NCBI RefSeq assembly: GCF_022539505.1
Contig: NC_061510.1
Coordinates: forward strand, 228,211,853-228,275,852
Direction: 5' to 3'
Source: Lolium rigidum
Taxonomy: Eukaryota; Streptophyta; Magnoliopsida; Poales; Poaceae
Length of the DNA: 64,000 nt
Shown here: positions 40,401-53,242 of the stretch, one piece after another
Position numbering within the stretch: position 1 is the stretch's first letter
Layout of the letters: each line of letters opens with the position of its first letter
The notes under the pieces: model-generated
Database searches by the model: none
The model's input: the letters and a program-made list of their open reading frames with translations, nothing else
What the model was told of the DNA's origin: nothing
Made by a program: the position numbers and the translations under genes

Positions 40401-41802
40401 CGGCGGAGGCACGTGCTCGTGGACCCGTGGTTTGTTGCTCGACCGAGGGAATGTCTACAGAAGTGAAGTAACAAAAGAGTATAAGAGAACGAATGGAAAA
40501 GCTACCTCAAGTGTGGTCAAGTCATCAGACGAACCAGCTGGTTCCGGCGGAGACTTGCCGAGGCGGGAAGCTGGAGTCCGGCCCATCCTCAGATCCAGCC
40601 AATGAATGACAGGATCCGGATCGTACTTGTCCAAGGGCCTCTTCTGGACAGGGCCTCGCCGGTCTGAATCAATCCGGGGAAGCGGGCCTTGGCCTCGAAA
40701 GCAAAGGAAAAAAGAAAGGTTAGACACTAGCACAAAAGTTACCGGTAACACGACCCGAGCCGCATATCTTCTTACATCTTTGGACGGAGGATTCCCGGCA
40801 CTAAGAGGGCAAAGGCCCCACTCCCGGTCATCCGGCATGTCCGTTTGGCAGATTTGGCCCGCCTTTAGGACCACGTCCTCCTTGCTCAAAGCCAAGCCGG
40901 TGATCTTGGTGGGATCGCCGGGCCGTACATCTCACTAATTTTGTGAGCGCGCCGCTGGAGGGGAAGCACCCGGCGGCCGATGAAGGCACGGATGATATCG
41001 TCGGAGCAGATCTTGGTGTCCCTCATCAACCCTCGCATGAAGCGCACCACCCGGTTCGTCTCGGTGTGATCCCTTCCGGGGTTGTACCGCCGTTGGTCTT
41101 GGCGGGTGGCGCCGGGTTGAACGCCGGCAAGTTGATGAGGTCCTCGTCGCCCGCGTTCTTCACATAGAAGAACGTCGTCTGCCACAAGCGGCAAGACTCG
41201 AGGCCGTTGAACTTAAAAAAGGGGCTCCCTTGACGGGAGCCGATAATACAAGACCCGCATTGAACGGGGGTTTGGGCTTAGGAATGTCCTTGCCCTGGAC
41301 CGAATTGATCCGAAGGGAGAAAAAGCGGGCAAACGTCTCGCGAGCGGGACGGATGCCAATGTAGCCCTCCATGAAGGCCACAAAGCAAGAAAGATAAAAA
41401 CGGCGTTGCCGGGGAGATGATGAGGTTGGAGGCGATAGAAGTCAAGGAGTTGGCGAAAGAAATCCGAGGCAGGAAGGCCGAAGCCACGCTCAAAGTGAGC
41501 AAGGAAAACAACGGCCTCACCCGGTTCGAGCACCGGTTGGATTTCGCCGCGAGGAAGCCGGCAGGTAACTCCTTCCGGAATCCTCCTGGACCGGTAGAGC
41601 CAATCGATCTCATATTGGGTCACGTCGGAACCTCTCCAGGCTCCGCGTGTCTTGTCCTTTCCGGAGGCCCGGCTAGATGTACCGGCCTCTTGCTTCCGGC
41701 TGGATGCCTGGCCCATCCGGGCGAGGTCGTCGGCTAGCCCGCCGGAGGCGTTGCTATCTTGGGTGCTAGAAGTGGCGGCAGGGAGAGATCCTCGCTAGAC
41801 AT
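37482..41802 (-). pseudogene. Antisense accessory gene of Tat element A (multi-exon)
   Basis: A minus-strand gene convergent to pol. From the ATG (41802-41800, MSSEDLSLPP) it runs to a domain resembling 'putative gypsy type transposon' (PF04195): DVTQYEIDWLYRSRRIPEGV, then PGEAVVFLAHFERGFGLP. Later exons, with donor/acceptor signals at their ends, encode RPLDKYDPDPVIHWLDLRMG, a basic nuclear-import-like stretch near 40230 (KRYKQRRMP), a Pro-rich segment with KKKKKK (39830), a long coiled coil (38270-38580), and a C-terminal part ending in an acidic tail and stop (37484-37482). Frame changes near 41410 and 41210 (each intact in copy B) and near 41770 indicate decay in A. Tat/Grande-like elements are known to carry antisense ORFs; their function is unknown. 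Confidence 0.7.
38911..39247. repeat. Minisatellite in antisense-gene intron, element A
   Basis: Four to five units of 78-80 bp starting at about 38911, 38989, 39067, 39147 and 39227 (each with aaactcgg, a ggcaN...gccgg block and ctaagttttaagttaaag). It lies between two predicted exons. Confidence 0.8.
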
Positions 41803-42277
41803 GGGAATCTAGGAGATGCCGAAATCTACCGAGAAACAGTTTTCCCCAAACGAACCCTCGCGCGAAGATCTACGAGTAAGAGGAAAAGCAAAACAAAGAG
41901 CGAATAAATACTCTACCGTCCCCGAGATCCAAAATGCAAAAGAGAAAGAGGTAAAGGCGCGTCGAGCCTAACTCCGAGGCGGCGAAGTCGCGAGGGAAGA
42001 AGTTTGCTGGAGGAGCGGCGAGCCCGGGGCCGGCGAGGAAGTCCGGCGACGGCGAGGCGAAGAACAGCTTGAGGAAACACAAATGCTGCGGGCGCGGTGA
42101 AGTTGCGGCTAAGGATCTCCGCGCGGCGAGGTCCGGCGGAACGAAGGAGGTAAGTTCGCCGGGCGGCGGGCTCGAACAAGCGGCGGCGACGGAGAATGGC
42201 AAAGGCACGGAGGCGATGAACTCTGCGCGCAGGGAAGTGGAGAATGCGAAGAAGATGAAGGAGGAGCGGCGGTTGCG

Positions 42278-42286
42278 CTTATAAAG
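42278..42286 (-). promoter_or_regulatory. TATA box of antisense gene, element A
   Basis: Complement of cttataaag, that is CTTTATAAG on the minus strand, about 480 bp upstream of the antisense ATG and followed by a C/T-rich leader. This is consistent with an independent promoter inside the element. Confidence 0.5.
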
Positions 42287-42762
42287 AAGGAGGGAAGTGG
42301 GCTGGAAACCGCTGGGCCGCGGCGGTTCGCCTCGCGGCCCACGGCGGTTCGCACCATGGGCCGCCACGTGTCGAAGGGATACACGCGAAAAAACCGAAGG
42401 CCACACGGGGGCACACAGAGATCTGGAACGGCTAGTGGGATCCGCTGCGGTGCATTAAATGAGCGCGCGGGAGTCGAAGCGAAATGACAACTGACACTGG
42501 CGCGTCAGCCACGCGTGCGCATGTCTCCGTCGGGCGCGGGGCCCGAGATATTCTCGACTTCGCCGAGGAAGCGTTTAATGGTTAAGATACCGGAAGATAA
42601 GATACCGGGGTATGACTTGCGAGAGAAAAGATAAGGAGGATCCGGGCAAAGATGCCGGATTCGAGCGTGACGCCGGATGAATCAAACCGGTATCACAGAC
42701 ATAAGAACCCGGCATGGTCCGTTGGATAGGATCCGCCGGACTATACCAGCTTCGGGGACTAA

Positions 42763-43478
42763 TGTTGGGGGGATGACCCCGGTATGCCAAAGGCATGCCA
42801 AACCGGATGGTTTGAGCCATCGGGATACCGGTTAGATGTTCATGCCGGAGTCTAAGATAGGCATTTGGCTGAACAGCTAAGCCGGTATCCTCATAAGAGG
42901 GATACCGGAACCGAATAGAAAAGGTACCGGGCCACCGGAAGGAAGGGCTTGTCGGCAAAGCTGGTCAAAGATTCTCTCCAGAGCTAGAAGACAAGGATGA
43001 GCTAAGCAAAGTAACTTTATACGAAGGGATGACGATAAAGGGAAGGATGACGGTCAAAGAAGCCGGAGGACGTCAGCGCCCCTGATTAAAGAGGACTCCG
43101 GTGTCATCTATGATTAAAGTAGCTTTGTAAAGTAGTTTGTCTAGTCAAAGATGCCATTAGGGTTTCTTGCCGTAGTAAGCCACCCTCTCCCCTATATAAG
43201 GAGAGGGGGCAGCCCTTCTTCACGGGCACGTAGCGAGACCATAGAGAGATCTGTGTACTGAGAAACTTGTAACCATGTTGAGATCAATGAAGCTAGCGAT
43301 CTAGTAAAGAGTTCTTCCTCTTGTCTCTCTTCTTGTATACCTGCCTTTGGTTGTGTTCTTGAGGAGAGCATCCGGAAGTTCTTCCCATCTAATCGCAAAC
43401 CCTCCCCCGAATCCTCATACGTCCATTCGGCCCCAACTTAAGCCATCCTATGGCATCTCCTCGTTCACCACGACGACA
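42763..43478 (+). repeat. Tat element A 3' LTR
   Basis: 716 bp, tgttgggg...cgacgaca, collinear with 52506-53222. It contains a TATA-type ctatataagg (43191-43200). The LTR ends in CA. Confidence 0.9.
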
Positions 43479-46400
43479 CTCATTACCGCAATTTTGGTAG
43501 TAAGGGAAAAACAAAGACCTATTTTATCAAATAGGAAAATGTTATCCAATTAGTCCTCAATTAAGACTGTCAAGACAAGAAGAAGTCTCAATCATTGAAT
43601 ATTCAATGAGAAAGGAAACAAGCTTATAATATTGGAGGAAATCATGGAAGTAAAGGAAGTAATAGTTGTTTGATGTCAAACAATGAATGGATTCCAGAAG
43701 AATCTGGACAAGGGATATATTCAATTATATCCAGAGAAGATCACCATGGAGTTCTGAGAAAAGTTGTAAGTCCGCACAAGTCAGAACCACACTCCGAAAC
43801 GTGAGAGAGATCAAACTTCGAGGACGAAGTTTAGTTTAAGGGTAGAGACTCGTAATATCCTGTATTGAGGGTTACAAAATAGAGGAAACAGATGTGTGCA
43901 TTGCATTCATGCATAGAAAATCTGGGTAATTTTCGCGCTTTAAAGTAAAACAATCACAGATAGTCGAAGTTTCACTTGACCTTGGTGGAATTGAAGTAGC
44001 TCATCAAGTCAAGCGCTATAAACCTCAATGTGACTTTGCTAAAACCTTGTTTTGGGAAAAGATGATTTGATCTAAGGGGTTAGATCAAATGGAACTGATA
44101 ATCAACACAAGAACTTATTAATCAAGGATCAACTACTGTACCTTATTAAAGATCACAACATGATATTCCTTGCCATAACATATGAACATTCATGTAATTG
44201 GAAATCAAGTAACAATAAATGAAGAAACTATTCTTCACTTATCTTTTCCATGTCTTGAACTAATCCTTGATCCTAACATGAACCTCATGGTATTCATTCT
44301 ATTTCAATTTTGCAGACAAGACCAGGAGATCCAACTAAGGAATATAATCCTTCTCTATTCTAAATTAATATTACATCAAACCTAGAGGGATGAGAGTCCT
44401 ACATTATTTAATAAAGAAGTAATAACAAACTTTGAGTCAAACCTTGGATATTCATCCCTGAATTCAAATCATTGTCTTTGAGAGAAACCCTAGAATAACT
44501 ATCTATTTATGAGGGAGCTCAAGCTAAGATGTTACACTCAAGAAAGTTAAGCCAACAATTGAATGTGAGGGAGAGAACTATCCTTATAAACTCGGATGAT
44601 AATATCAACATTATTTAAGTGGAACCCTAACAGAATATCTCAGGCATTTTCCTGGGATATAACCTATAGAGACAACCATAGCCATGTCCATCCAAGAAAT
44701 TATAAGGGAGATATCATGCTTAGTTGATCAAGACAACACTTGATCATAGAAGTGAAGACCATTCCATTAGGAATACTTTAGGAATCCAAACCTTGATCAT
44801 TATAAATTGAGTGATGATCATAAACCCTAAGGACTTGAAGTAGAGATATTAAGAACAAGTGGATCATGCCTAATCCATGACCATGCTTTGGAGAAATAGG
44901 AGAATAATTCAAATACTAACACTTATATGATTAGTAGATGTTATTCCCCACAGGAAATCATAGGGAGGTAACTAGTAAGCAAACCTAGACTTATGTCCTA
45001 ACCTTTACTTGTGAACCACTTGGTGCTCACAATTAGAATCCTACCATATCTATATTTCCTAAATTAAGGAACCCAAGAGAACCTTAGAGTTAAACACTAT
45101 ACTTTTTATGATGAGAAACCATATATCCATATGACCAAAGTTAACTATAAAAAGAACTATAACCAATGTAGTTACTTAAATGATAAATTGAGGTTAACTA
45201 TAGAAGCCAATTGGTAGAAGATAAAACTTATTCTCAAGTCCTTAGTAACTAAAGGAGAACAGAAACAATTAAGCAAGTAACCATATTACCTTGGTTAGGA
45301 GAGATTAAAACCTAGCAGATGCAATATGATGCCATCTCACTTCTACAAACTAGAATTAAATCTCAACCCTAGTTTGAGTATCACTTGGGGAATCACAACT
45401 AAACCCTAAACTACAATTAAGTTCCAATCCATGTATCATTAGATAATAGCAATATAATCTTACAAGTGCACTCTAATTAAATCCTCGTATTTAATTATGG
45501 AACATAAGATGAATCTAGTGTTAAGTCTTATATTTGAAAAACTAAATGGGTAGCTAACAACTACTTATTTCCATATATCAAAACTAAACCATGATAAGAG
45601 TATTATTAACTCTAAGTATTTCAAGTGACAACATTCTTAATAGGAGGTCAAGCCCTTAGAGATATTTTAGCACATCAAATTCATGCCATATGGATACTTA
45701 ATTCAAAGTCAAATAATAATTAATAGACCAATGTTTCAATACCCATATAAAATGTGTAATACCCAACATGTAATTATAAAGTATCTTGGGTGGATTACAT
45801 AAGAGTTCAAATGGTAAAATGCCTGCATGGTATAGAAGAATTCAAACTTGAATTAAAACCAGGGTTTAAAATAGAGTTTGAAAATACAAAACAGAAAATA
45901 AAAACAAAAAAGAAAAAGAGGAGAAGAACATTACCTGGCCGAGCAGCCCACCATTCCAGCCAACCATTGACCCAGTAGCAGCCCAAGTCGAGCCCAACAA
46001 CAGCAGCCCGTACCTCTTCGTCAAAAGAAAATCGGGGGAGGGTCATCCTCATCCCCTTCCTCTCGCTGGGTGGACAGCACGACGCCGTGCGTCGCTTCTC
46101 CTCGCGCTGGCGCCATCTCCTCGACCGAAGGCGTGACGAGGCGCGTCCTGGCGTAGTATAAATCCCCACGGCGAACCCTAGCCCCAATTCTTTTCTCTCT
46201 GGCTCAAATTCCGTTCCCAAGCCGGAACCCTGCCGCACCACTCACCATTATCGCCGGCGAAGAAAGCTTCCCCGAGCCTCGGCGTGGGCACCATCGTCCC
46301 CACCACCCTCGATATACCCAGCCTACGGAAGGAATCGAGCTGAGAAGCCCTAGAGCGGTGCCGTCGAGCTCGTTCCTCTCCGACGGCCGGAGCCGTCGAT

Positions 46401-47810
46401 TCCGACGATCCGGCGCTCCTCCGACCTTGCTTGTCGTCTCCATCATGCTCCCGGTGAGCTACTCAATCGTCCGAGTGTGCTCGCCTTGCTCAATTAGACA
46501 TTGTAGCGTCGTCGCCGCATGCGCCTTACTTCCGCCGCCGCAATGACATCGTCACCGGCCAAGCTCCGGTGGCCATAAAGTGGCGGCGAGACCACCCGTA
46601 GGTTCAGCATCGCGCGGCGAATCCAACCCGCACCTAAGCCCTGGCGCGGGAGCCCGAATCGCCGTCGATGGCAGCAGTTGGCCGCCGGCCAGAACCTTCC
46701 CAGGACACGTTCACAATTTGGACCAGTCAACGCCACCATGGCGGCTGACGTGGACACTGGCCCACTGGTCAGTGTCTATGTGTAGACTAGCCCGGGTGTC
46801 TTTAGCCAACTCGTTTTAATTCAAAATTCATCAATTCCTGAAACTTTGCAGATATTTATAAAATTCATATAAAGCTCATAAAAATACAAATGAGATATCA
46901 AAATTCCTATAAAAGAAAAATCTACCCAATAAAAATATAAAATAAAATTTTTATTTTTAATAAAAATTTAATCAATTAGTACTTATTAAATAAGCCTTTT
47001 CTTTAATTCTAAATTGAATTAAAATTCAATAAATAAGGAAAACTTTAAAAATTAAATAGAAACCAGTAAAGAAATAAAGAACACTCTAAAACTAATTTCT
47101 TTATTTATTATTTTGTTAAATCCTTATTAGAAGGATTTAAACCCTAATTAATAATTATCTTAATTATTAATTATTTAAAAATAATAACATGCCAAATCCA
47201 ATATTAATTTTATTTCAAAGTTATTAATAACTTCAACTTTAAAGTGAAGTTATTAATTCAAGAACTTTAGGGTATTTAGAAAACCCTAATTTCATAAGTA
47301 ATGAAACCAGAAAACCATAATTTCATGTGGGACCCTAAAACCCTAATACCATTAGGCAACCTAGCTCCATTTATTCTTATGAACCCTAATTTGCTTCCAA
47401 ACTAAAACCTAGATTAGAACAGGTGAGCATGGTACTTTAATTCAAATCATAGAGCCACCATTAGCAACTAAAAGACATACCTATGTCCACATAAAATGTA
47501 GAACCCTATCACTAGCAATTTATTATTCCATGTATGCATATCACTAAACCTAGTTGATCAAGTAGGATTAACCAAGTTTAAACCCTAGCTTCTACTGTCA
47601 AAACCATCATCCTTATTCATCCATGTTTAGCATCACACCATTGTGATGAACCCAAATAGCATCTAGGCCCAATATTTATCATTACATAACCATAGTCCAC
47701 TGAACCCTACAAATACTTCATAATTATGAACCATCCTATTCAGGAACCAATTACTCCTTACTTAATAGAACCAACAGTAAAACCTAGATCACTTCAACCC
47801 TAATTGATAT

Positions 47811-47861
47811 ACTTCTTATTATTTAAGAAGTATGTTCTTCAAAAGTTATTCTTTTGAAGAA
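47811..47861. repeat. Paired hairpins, first copy
   Basis: Two adjacent perfect or near-perfect inverted repeats: acttctta...taagaagt (47811-47831) and ttcttcaaaag...cttttgaagaa (47835-47861). A second pair stands at 48109-48155. Confidence 0.65.
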
Positions 47862-48097
47862 AATAGGGAATCATCACCAACCCTGCTTATAAGGACATAT
47901 AAACCCTAGCCAGCTATCATTAGCAAGATAAACCAATCTTGACAACAACCATGTATAAGGAATTGCTTGGGATGCCTAGGCTTATCTTAACATTACAAGC
48001 CCTAGGTGTCGATGAGTCCAACATTGTTGTGATCCATCTAACACTTACTCCAAAAACTACTTGGAACCATAATAAATTATAGAACTCCACCAACCTA

Positions 48098-48168
48098 ATT
48101 ATCATACTTGTTCTTTATTAAAAGAACATGTTCTTCAAAAGTTATTCTTTTGAAGTATATGATAATTA
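48098..48168. repeat. Paired hairpins, second copy, within a larger inverted repeat
   Basis: tgttcttt...aaagaaca (48109-48128) and ttcttcaaaag...cttttgaag (48131-48155), enclosed by aattatcata and its complement tatgataatt. It shares the second hairpin with the copy at 47835. Confidence 0.65.
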
Positions 48169-48872
48169 ATCCTTAACCATGCCATCTAGTACTAAAACTG
48201 ACCACTGTTCTTTACTTGATAACATTATGCCAATTATCATTCTTTGTGTGCTCAATTGATTATTATTCTTTATTGTCTACCTGTTGATAATACCAAGTAA
48301 TCCCACCTGTATAAGAACCTTGTTTGTGAATCACTCTAAAAGTGCAACACACCCTGAACTAATCATTACCACTCACTAATCCTAAATCATCGGGGTTAAG
48401 TCACGTTTAGAACGATTGCATCTCATATTTAGGCATTATTGCATCCTTGGCAATCTTTTAAACATCGTCCTTACCGGACGATGATGCTATTTCAGAATTT
48501 GGAGTTACCGCAGTATCGAAGACCTTGCCCGCATAATCTTGCAGGTCAAGAAAGGCAAGTTCATCACTTGCTCATGTCGTTTGAAGTATTTTTATCAAAT
48601 TACTTGCAAAGTATTATGGTTATCACTAATGCACAAAAATCAAAACCACTACTTTCATAACTATGAATATGACTATGTGGTGGGCAATGGAACCATGGAT
48701 TGTGTTGATATGGTGGAGGTTCCATTGCACGGGTTTATATCCATCTAGGATTAAACAACAAATGTCGCCAGTGATTCTTGTGCCGTAATACCCGTGTTAA
48801 CCATAAGATCCGGAGTGGGACGGAATAGTCAAAAGTGTTTCCACCTCTCGTTCATCAACGGATGCGCTTTAC

Positions 48873-49012
48873 CGTAGTACACTTGTGATCCAAGGGGGCA
48901 AGCTGGTGAGGCTGGGGAGTCCTAAGTCCCCACGGCATAGTCCGTAGTACACTTGTCACCGAAGGAGCAAGATGGTGAGGCTGGGGAGTCCTAAGTCCCC
49001 ACGGTATTGCGG
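48873..49012. repeat. 70-bp tandem duplication in giant LTR
   Basis: Two units starting cgtagtacacttgt (48873 and 48943), each ending cctaagtccccacgg. A second short duplication with gaacggtct and catgat...atagggga blocks follows at about 49038-49110. Confidence 0.8.
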
Positions 49013-52000
49013 TCTATGAGGGATTGTAAGGTGTCCGGAACGGTCTATCCATGATGATAGGGGAAGGCATATGAATGCCCGGAACGGTCTCATCATGGAT
49101 ATAGGGGAGGACAATCTTACAAAAGGGTGGGTGTTCGAGGTAGCGGAGGAACATGATTGGCTAGACCTTATACCGGGCCTCACACCATAGGAAGTGTGGA
49201 CGGGAACAATTGCCCGGTTGGCACCAAGGTTAAGATCTCTTATGGGTAAAGCAACACACCTCTGCAGAGTGTAAAGAACCGTGACCTGTCACTCCCTGTT
49301 CCGGGATATGGAACTGCGAACGCGGCCGGAAAGGAGCTCCATGAAGTTCTAGTAAACCGGTGAAGGCTGATGGACATAGTTCTTCTGAATAAAAGCAACC
49401 TTTTGAAGAAATGGTTATGAAAACCTGCATTGGTATTAGACTTTCTGGTCTAATGCTGTAGCTAGTGCATTAAACACCTCTTTCCTATAATGAACTTGTT
49501 GAGTACGCTCGTACTCATCCCAATCTTAAATCCCCTGCTTAGATATGAAGGCATCGAAGGAGGATCTACAATACAACTCAAAGATCGAGGAGTCAACAAC
49601 TACTTCAAGGGACATGACCATGTCAGAAGAGTCAAATACTACATCCAACAAGGAGAAAACCTAGATTAGCCATAGAAGGGAACTAGCTTCCTAAACATAG
49701 CTCCTATTTAGCTAGAATCTCTGCATAGCCTCTATAGCTAGTTAAATACTCTACAACTAGAGTTCGTGATAAGACTAGACCACGAGTCGTTCTTACGGAG
49801 TTTATTTGCAGTTTTACCTCATTGTAAAGTAGGAGGCTGTGATGATCTTATGTAATAGAGTCAATGTTGTAATTCTATAGACATGCCTTGGACCCGCATA
49901 TGTTTCTGTTGTACCACTCTGAGCGATATAATACTAGTGGAACGGTGTTTCACTGGTGTTATATCAGACTTGCATACTACACCATGCAGTGGTATGCCGG
50001 GTCACCACAGTTGGTATCAGAGCAAATGCTTTGACCTTAGGATTAAAACCCTTTAAAGGAGACCTATAGGATTGGTAGTGTCTATAGGAAGTTGTCTTAG
50101 TAAACCAAATATTTTTATGACTTGAGATGGATATTCACTTGAGAATAATCCTGACACACTTGAGTCAACATTTCCTACCATTTCCTAAGTAATGTTAGCT
50201 AGCTAATCTCAAATTATGTAGGATACTCTTAAGACCCTAAAATAATTATGAGTAGACCACAGTTGGTATACAATACATGGTAGTCCAAAGAGAGGATACA
50301 ACCATAAGGAAGATATCCTATTGGAAGATGTGTACCAACATATGTGATGATTAAGTAAGAGTTATCCAGACTGGTAATAGGAATTATATCAATTAATGAA
50401 GTTAATTAAGATATCCTAATAGAAGGTATATGTTAAGACAAGTAATGAGTAAGTAAAATTTATCTAAACATGTGAAACAACTGATAGTAAGTGATACAAA
50501 CAAGTAATATGAAGTAGTATAGACCATGATGAGTCAATCATGGGAGATAAGGAAGAGAGATATGAATAAAATATGATTACTTACATGGTAGAATTGTTAA
50601 TCATATATGATTCACCTGAGAATCATTATGTGATGGAATAGAACATTATAAGTAATTTTGGAGGAGGACAATAAGAAGCCAAGTGCTAAACAATAGTACA
50701 AGAATTGTGTTCCCAACACTATGGGAAGTGTGCCAAGCACATCATGACCATAGTCTTATGATAGAAATACTTGCAAATATAACAATTATATTTCCATAGT
50801 TATGTGTTTAGAATAGCGATGTTCGAACCTAGACATATCATGCGAGATAGTCCTCAACAAAATGAAGGTTAAGTAGTATTTCCAGAAAAAATTAGGTTAA
50901 CCATAACCATCCCAAACCACTTTGTTTCAAGTTTATCCCATTGCAAATGTGCAATTAAGGTAAATGTTGAGACAAATAGTAGAGTCTCCTATAGTCGTGC
51001 TAAGTATCACGATATAAACCTATATTATGTGGTGTTATATACTACACATCAGAGCCTGATGTTTAGAGATGTCTTACTCAACTATTATGTTCGGGCTTAT
51101 GATGGTGTGTATTATATGCACAAAGCTGAATCTTCTTGGATTTTATTGGATTTTCAATGTTTGACTAGATCCATACATGAAGTTTGACATTGATATGCAA
51201 ATGCATGTTGCAATATCAAGTCCTTACTTGATGCTATAGATATAGAGGGTAATGGTATTCGTGTGAGGAAGTGACGAATTCTGAAGATTGCGAAGACAAG
51301 ATGAAGGTTCATCAGAAAAAGGAAGTAAAGTTGTGGGAAGTAACCACAATACTCTGAAGATAGTACCAATCAAAACTCATGCTTAACCTCAACAGAGGAG
51401 TACTTTAGTACATAAGAAGCATGAAGGTGAGAAATATAATGATTATGGTGAAGCTGAAGCAGATCCATAGTCAACATAGAAGAGGGAATGCATGGGAAAT
51501 CACTTAGGATACTATATTCATAGTGTCAGCTAGTGGTTTTCTTGCAAAATAAACCCTGAATGAAGAAAGATGATATATGAAACCATAGCAGTAGTAAGAA
51601 GACCGTAGTTGGCATCAGAAGACCACAATTGGTAAAATATCAATACTGCGAGATAAAGTAGAAGATATCTCGTTCAGTTGATCAAAACCTATAATAGAGT
51701 ACACTTTCAGATAACAAATAGCCACAGTTGGTATAATAACCACAGCTGGTATTAGTTGGTATTACAAATAGTCCACGATTTAATTATTTGTAACAAAAGT
51801 TTGTGAATAAATAAAAAACTTGTCAGCCAAATAGCTAGATCTATAAACATTTAGTCGAAGGATTCACATTGGATGTCCACAATTGAGTGGATACACCACA
51901 AAGATTCTTCGTAAAACCATAGAGGAATATAAATCGTAAACTAGACTTATACCAATATTCTAATCATCGGTCCAATAGTTGGAAGAAAAGGAATGGAAGA

Positions 52001-52505
52001 CCATAAGAAAACTCTAAGGGGTAGAGTAAAGATTGAGTTGGATGTACAATAACTCAATACCTTGAGCATAATAGAAGAAGAAGGTCTGAACTGAGAGGAA
52101 GTTCGATCTTATTTTCATAAGATTGTTGAACAATACCTTCAGAAGAAGGTCAGACCAGAAGCCGAGGCTCATACCTCGAGGACGTAAGAAGTGGATTATA
52201 ACTTGAGCAAATAAGTAATATCTACTCAGAAGTACCTAAGCTCAAGTAAGTCAAAGATAAAGAAGTTGGACGAAGGAAATATCAGAGACCAAATATAGCT
52301 CAAGGAGGTCAAAGACTGAAGGGATTTGACCATACCAGAATCAGAGACTACATGAAAGATTCCTTTCATGAAACCTAAATGAATCTAAAGAGTTATAGGT
52401 ATCAATTATAAACCATGATTGGATGGACTAAATGAGTCTAATTCATTCTTAGGAAAATAAACCATCACAACCATTTCCAAGGTTAGTACCTTATTAAGCA
52501 CTATT

Positions 52506-53222
52506 TGTTGGGGGGATGACCCCCGGTATGCCAAAGGCATGCCAAACCGGATGGTTTGAGCCATCAGGATACCGGTTAGATGTTCATGCCGGAGTCTAAG
52601 ATAGGCATTTGGCTGAACAGGCTAAGCCGGTATCCTCATAAGAGGGATACCGGAACCGAATAGAAAAGGTACCGGGCCACCGGAAGGAAGGGCTTGTCGG
52701 CAAAGCTGGTCAAAGATTCTCTCCGAGCTAGAAGACAAGGATGAGCTAAGCAAAGTAACTTTATACGAAGGGATGACGATAAAGGGAAGGATGACGGTCA
52801 AAGAAGCCGGAGGACGTCGGCGCCCACGATTAAAGAGGACTCCGGTGTCATCTATGATTAAAGTAGCTTTGTAAAGTAGTTTGTCTAGTCAAAGATGCCA
52901 TTAGGGTTTCTTGCCTTGTAAGCCACCCTCTCCCCTATATAAGGAGAGGGGCAGCCCTTCTTCACGGGCACGTAGCCGGACCGTAGAGAGATGCTGCGTA
53001 CTTGAGAAACTTGTAACCATGTTGAGATCAATGAAGCTAGCGATCTAGTAAAGAGTTCTTCCTCTTGTCTCTCTTCTTGTATACCTGCCTTTGGTTGTGT
53101 TCTTGAGGAGAGCATCCGGAAGTTCTTCCCATCTAATCGCAAACCCTCCCCCGAATCCTCATACGTCCATTCGGCCCCAACTTAAGCCATCCTATGGCAT
53201 CCGCTCGTTCACCACGACGACG
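52506..53222 (+). repeat. Tat element B 5' LTR
   Basis: 717 bp, collinear with 42763-43478. The preceding 5-mer is ctatt. The end reads cgacgacg where the other LTR has cgacgaca. Confidence 0.9.
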
Positions 53223-53224
53223 GT

Positions 53225-53242
53225 TGGCGCCCACCGTGGGGC
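53225..53242 (+). promoter_or_regulatory. Tat element B primer binding site
   Basis: tggcgcccaccgtggggc, two bases after the LTR, the PBS usual for grass Tat-type elements (not tRNA-Met). Confidence 0.85.

Larger units (their letters stand above)
37439..43478 (+). mobile_element. Tat-type Ty3/gypsy element A, 3' part
   Basis: Collinear with 60015-64000 of element B, then continuing through the antisense-gene promoter (about 42280), a PPT (agcttcggggactaa, 42748-42762) and the 3' LTR (42763-43478). Its 5' LTR, gag and pol are missing and would lie in or beyond the N gap. The base after the LTR begins ctcat. Numerous scattered differences from B show that the two are distinct copies. Confidence 0.88.
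43850..50009 (+). repeat. Putative giant LTR (about 6.2 kb)
   Basis: Bounded by the PPT on the left and by gtcaccaca plus PBS on the right. A TATA box (tataaat, 46157-46163) stands before a GC-rich tract (46060-46790), in the orientation expected from PPT and PBS. The right end (ttgtaccactctgagcgata, tggtatgccgggtcacc) is typical of long-LTR gypsy elements of Pooideae. The exact start is uncertain because the expected TG is not intact. Confidence 0.55.
43479..52505 (+). mobile_element. LARD-like Ty3/gypsy relic with very long LTR
   Basis: On the left, 43479-43849 is the 3' end of a gypsy internal region: NFEDEV followed by a stop (ttcgaggacgaagtttag) and a PPT-like tttaagggtagag. On the right, 50012-50023 is a tRNA-Met PBS (tggtatcagagc), and 50024-52505 is AT-rich internal sequence without coding domains. 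The DNA between would be one LTR of about 6.2 kb. Non-coding internal DNA with a giant LTR fits the LARD class known from Triticeae. The order internal end, LTR, internal start means this LTR is shared by two element copies or is the middle of a tandem chain. Confidence 0.6.

Noticed and set aside
45807..46241. Minus-strand ORF in the GC island of the giant LTR as a gene
   Set aside because: No recognisable domain; the region lies over the putative LTR promoter and composition explains the open frame.
43479..52505. Target-site duplication proving a single Tat insertion here (ctcat against ctatt)
   Set aside because: The 5-mers share only part of their bases, so they do not prove it.
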